From: Vicia villosa
Taxonomy: Eukaryota > Streptophyta > Magnoliopsida > Fabales > Fabaceae
NCBI RefSeq assembly: GCF_029867415.1
Contig: NW_026705791.1
Coordinates: 357,501 to 421,500, forward strand
Direction of reading: 5' to 3'
Length of the DNA stretch: 64,000 nt
Shown piece after piece: positions 61,743-64,000 of the stretch. Each line of letters opens with the position of its first letter. Position 1 is the stretch's first letter. The notes under the pieces are model-generated. The model was not told the DNA's origin, did not search any database, and saw only the letters and a list, made by a program, of their open reading frames with translations. A program made the position numbers and the translations under genes.

Positions 61743-62120
61743 GGCTTTGTTTGCGAGTTTGGAGAGAAAGGGAGGGGAGGGCTTTGAAAAATATGAAGAA
61801 TTAGGTGAAAAGAATAAAAAGATTTTGGGTAAGAGGGTTTTGGAGGATTTGAGTTTATTCATAACACCAAAAACCTCATAAAATGGGGAACTCAAAAATT
61901 GTATTGAAGGAGGGTTTTAGAGGGCTTACATAAAATATCCAAATATCTTTTAGGTTGTTATAGTATTCTGAAATTTAAAAATTTAGTAATAATAATGATT
62001 CTTTTATCATTCTAAACAAAATCATTTTTTTTTAAATGTCAAATATTTTTCTATATTTTTTTAAAATTCCATTGTCGGAAGCCTTCCCCTCCCCTCCCCT
62101 CCAAACTCGCAAACAAAATC
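61743..62120. mobile_element. MITE with 20-bp inverted ends
   Basis: Left end GGCTTTGTTTGCGAGTTTGG and right end, reversed, GATTTTGTTTGCGAGTTTGG pair with two or three mismatches. TAA on the left and TAG on the right suggest a degraded 3-bp target site, as in PIF/Harbinger. Purine-rich GGGAGGGGAGGG arms face CCCTCCCCTCCCC, like the MITE at 15.3 kb. 378 bp. Confidence 0.7.
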
Positions 62121-63400
62121 TAGAAAAATAAGAATTTTCAATGTGATATGTGTAAAAAAAAAAAAGACACATTTAGAGCATCAATATTAGTTATATTTAA
62201 TCGTGTCTACACTTTTTCAAAAGCAACTGTGTCAGAGGTACATGGATATTTGGTATGCATACATGAGAGATATACATGGATATTTGGTATGCATACATGA
62301 GAGATAGAGAAGTAACTACGAGAGTTACGATAAGTACATGAATAAACACTAATAACAAAATGAAAGTGTAAAAGACAATTAAAAAACTGTATTGAGGTTC
62401 TTCCCCTAAATGATTTAGAGAAATGTAACTTCAGTCTCCTTCTTTTTTTATGTTTTATAAACTTTCACTTGTAGTGGAGTCCACTTTAAGCCAAACAAAC
62501 AAATTCTTGTGTTCCCCCTAAAACAGCTACTATGAAAAATATCTTTCGTAAAACAACATTACCTTAGGCTCCTTGTTAACCATGGTAACATTTTGGGCGT
62601 TTTTTTTTTTTTGTATTTACTAAATGACATTTCACTACGGTCATTGTTAAAATCCGTAGTGAAATGTATTAGAAGTTACACGATTCGAATCTTAGCTCCT
62701 CCAATTTTTCATTTTATTGTTACAAAATCATATTGTTCTTGTATATCACAATGTTATGCTGCTTCTTACTGTGCCAAGAAACTAAACAATTTCCAAACAA
62801 GTGACAGGTACCACTAGTGTTTTTCCTATCCGACTTGCATCTCGTAAAATCAGAATCATAAAAAACCTATTAAGCTACATGAAAGTTTGATATTCCACTT
62901 CTTTTTCACATAACTTGAACTAACATCAAATATGGTTTTTGTTTCATTAACTCAACAAATTGACTTAAAACACAATAACCATACTCAAATGCAAACAATT
63001 TAATTATGCATGCAAAAACAAATGGATTAAAAAAAATTAATCCAAAGATGTACAATTAAAGAGAAGACTCAATAAACACTAATAAAGAAACAAAAGCGTA
63101 AAAGACAAGCAACAAAATTGTATTGGCGTTCTCCCCCTAAATGTATTTGATACATGAAACTTCAAATAAAACCACCGGACCAGGACCTCTTACAACCTAC
63201 TTTCACATAGAAACAATTTTCCATCTATGGCAGCTTGATCCGGTCGGATTTTTTCATTTGAAAGTGTCAAAGGATGGTGAAAATGCTTTACTTGGTCTAA
63301 AACATTTTCAAATGATTCTAAAACCACCACAAAAGGCGGAACTCTTACAGTAAACTAATTGTTGATTTAATTAAGCATTTTAAGAATGCATGAGTTCTAA
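62121..63400. repeat. Repeat-rich non-coding region
   Basis: A 34-bp tandem duplication (TACATGGATATTTGGTATGC...) starts at 62239 and 62273. A perfect 13-bp stem (CATTTCACTACGG / CCGTAGTGAAATG) spans 62628-62666. A block of about 75 bp at 62340-62415 (AATAAACACTAATAA ... CCCCTAAATG) recurs directly at 63070-63142. No gene. Confidence 0.6.
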
Positions 63401-64000
63401 CTTTTTAGCCCTCCCCACATTGCGTTGAGCAACATAAAAAGCTTGTATTTCATAGTCGCAATCTTCGCCAAATTAGCCTCCTGGTCGGAAAGAGAGCTAG
63501 CGAGCTTTAAGCAAAGCATTTTTCACCTCATAGAGAGAGAGGTAGAAGTTTCCTTTGCTTCATGCATGTACCAGCTTTGTTGAAGCTTCGGGTCACAGAT
63601 GTTTTCCGCCATCAGTTGCTTCTCAGCACGATGCCAAATTGGCTAGTTTGCCCATTTCTTCATCCAGAACGGGCCCATAAAGTTCAGCCAAAAAAGCGTT
63701 ATCCTCATCTAAAGAAATGTTGATGACCTTCAGTTGATTAGGAGTCAGACCACACCAATAAGGGACGCCAATACCTACTGGGGGGATTTGAGAAGTCGGA
63801 AGGTTTTTCATAGCAGCATTATTTTTTTCTGGCCATACTCTCCGCCTTATGAGTGGAATTGTTCCTTATTAATCATGCAGTCTACACAATAATGAGTAAA
63901 ATGTGTGCATCAGAGGCAATCAGGGTAAAAATATCATGAAACTCAAAAAGTTTGCAGTTATCAAAAATGATTATTCTCTCTTCTTGAGAATGAGCGTTTA
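63401..64000 (-). other. Unrecognised decayed coding-like sequence
   Basis: The minus frame 63811-63623 (MKNLPTSQIPPVGIGVPYWCGLTPNQ... FLAELYGPVLDEEMGKLANL) looks protein-like in composition, and similar-sounding pieces continue to about 63450. I do not recognise it; a transposon-derived protein is the likeliest source. It runs towards the window edge. Confidence 0.3.

Overview
This window is plant nuclear DNA. Genes are split by many short GT-AG introns, intergenic DNA is very AT-rich, and it is full of LTR retrotransposons, LINE fragments, MITEs and long (TA)n tracts. The genes (GASA/snakin peptide, neprosin-family protein, plant EHD, chloroplast trigger factor) fix it as a flowering plant. 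The repeat style suggests a legume, which is inference only.

Layout. 1-3.1 kb: copia relic. 3.2-3.9 kb: two-exon gene for an unrecognised four-helix membrane protein. 5-7.1 kb: LINE pieces. 7.7-9.2 kb: internally truncated neprosin-family gene. 9.5-13.3 kb: AGC-kinase fragment, CACTA-type transposase relic and 5'-truncated LINE. 13.5-13.95 kb: small secreted GASA/snakin gene (minus). 14-19.3 kb: transposon-rich stretch with a Tourist-like MITE, a solo LTR inside a LINE, a copia LTR relic and a CACTA end. 19.9-25.0 kb: young, nearly intact Ty1/copia element. 25.7-28.8 kb: decayed copia and repeats. 28.9-33.4 kb: 15-exon EHD gene. 33.7-36.4 kb: diverged relative of the young copia and unclassified DNA. 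36.4-41.5 kb: older complete copia element (minus). 41.8-46.2 kb: cluster of three related one-helix membrane-protein genes in an inverted arrangement, broken up by MITEs and TA tracts. 47.7-51.1 kb: cysteinyl-tRNA synthetase (minus, 9 exons). 53.5-57.4 kb: chloroplast trigger factor (plus, 13 exons). 57.9-60.4 kb: CDP-diacylglycerol synthase (minus, 11 exons), tail to tail with the trigger factor. 60.8-64 kb: RTE-type LINE relic, a MITE and duplicated segments.

The host genes are independent housekeeping or defence-type genes with no pathway linking them. The clearest unexplained structure lies in the retrotransposons. The LTRs of the young copia element hold four copies of a perfect palindrome (core TAACCGGTTA) in two pairs with 22-bp centre spacing, just upstream of the TATA box. 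A diverged relative at 33.7-34.2 kb keeps three pairs of degenerate versions, each spaced 21 bp. The same palindrome recurs four times inside the pol reading frame between integrase and reverse transcriptase.
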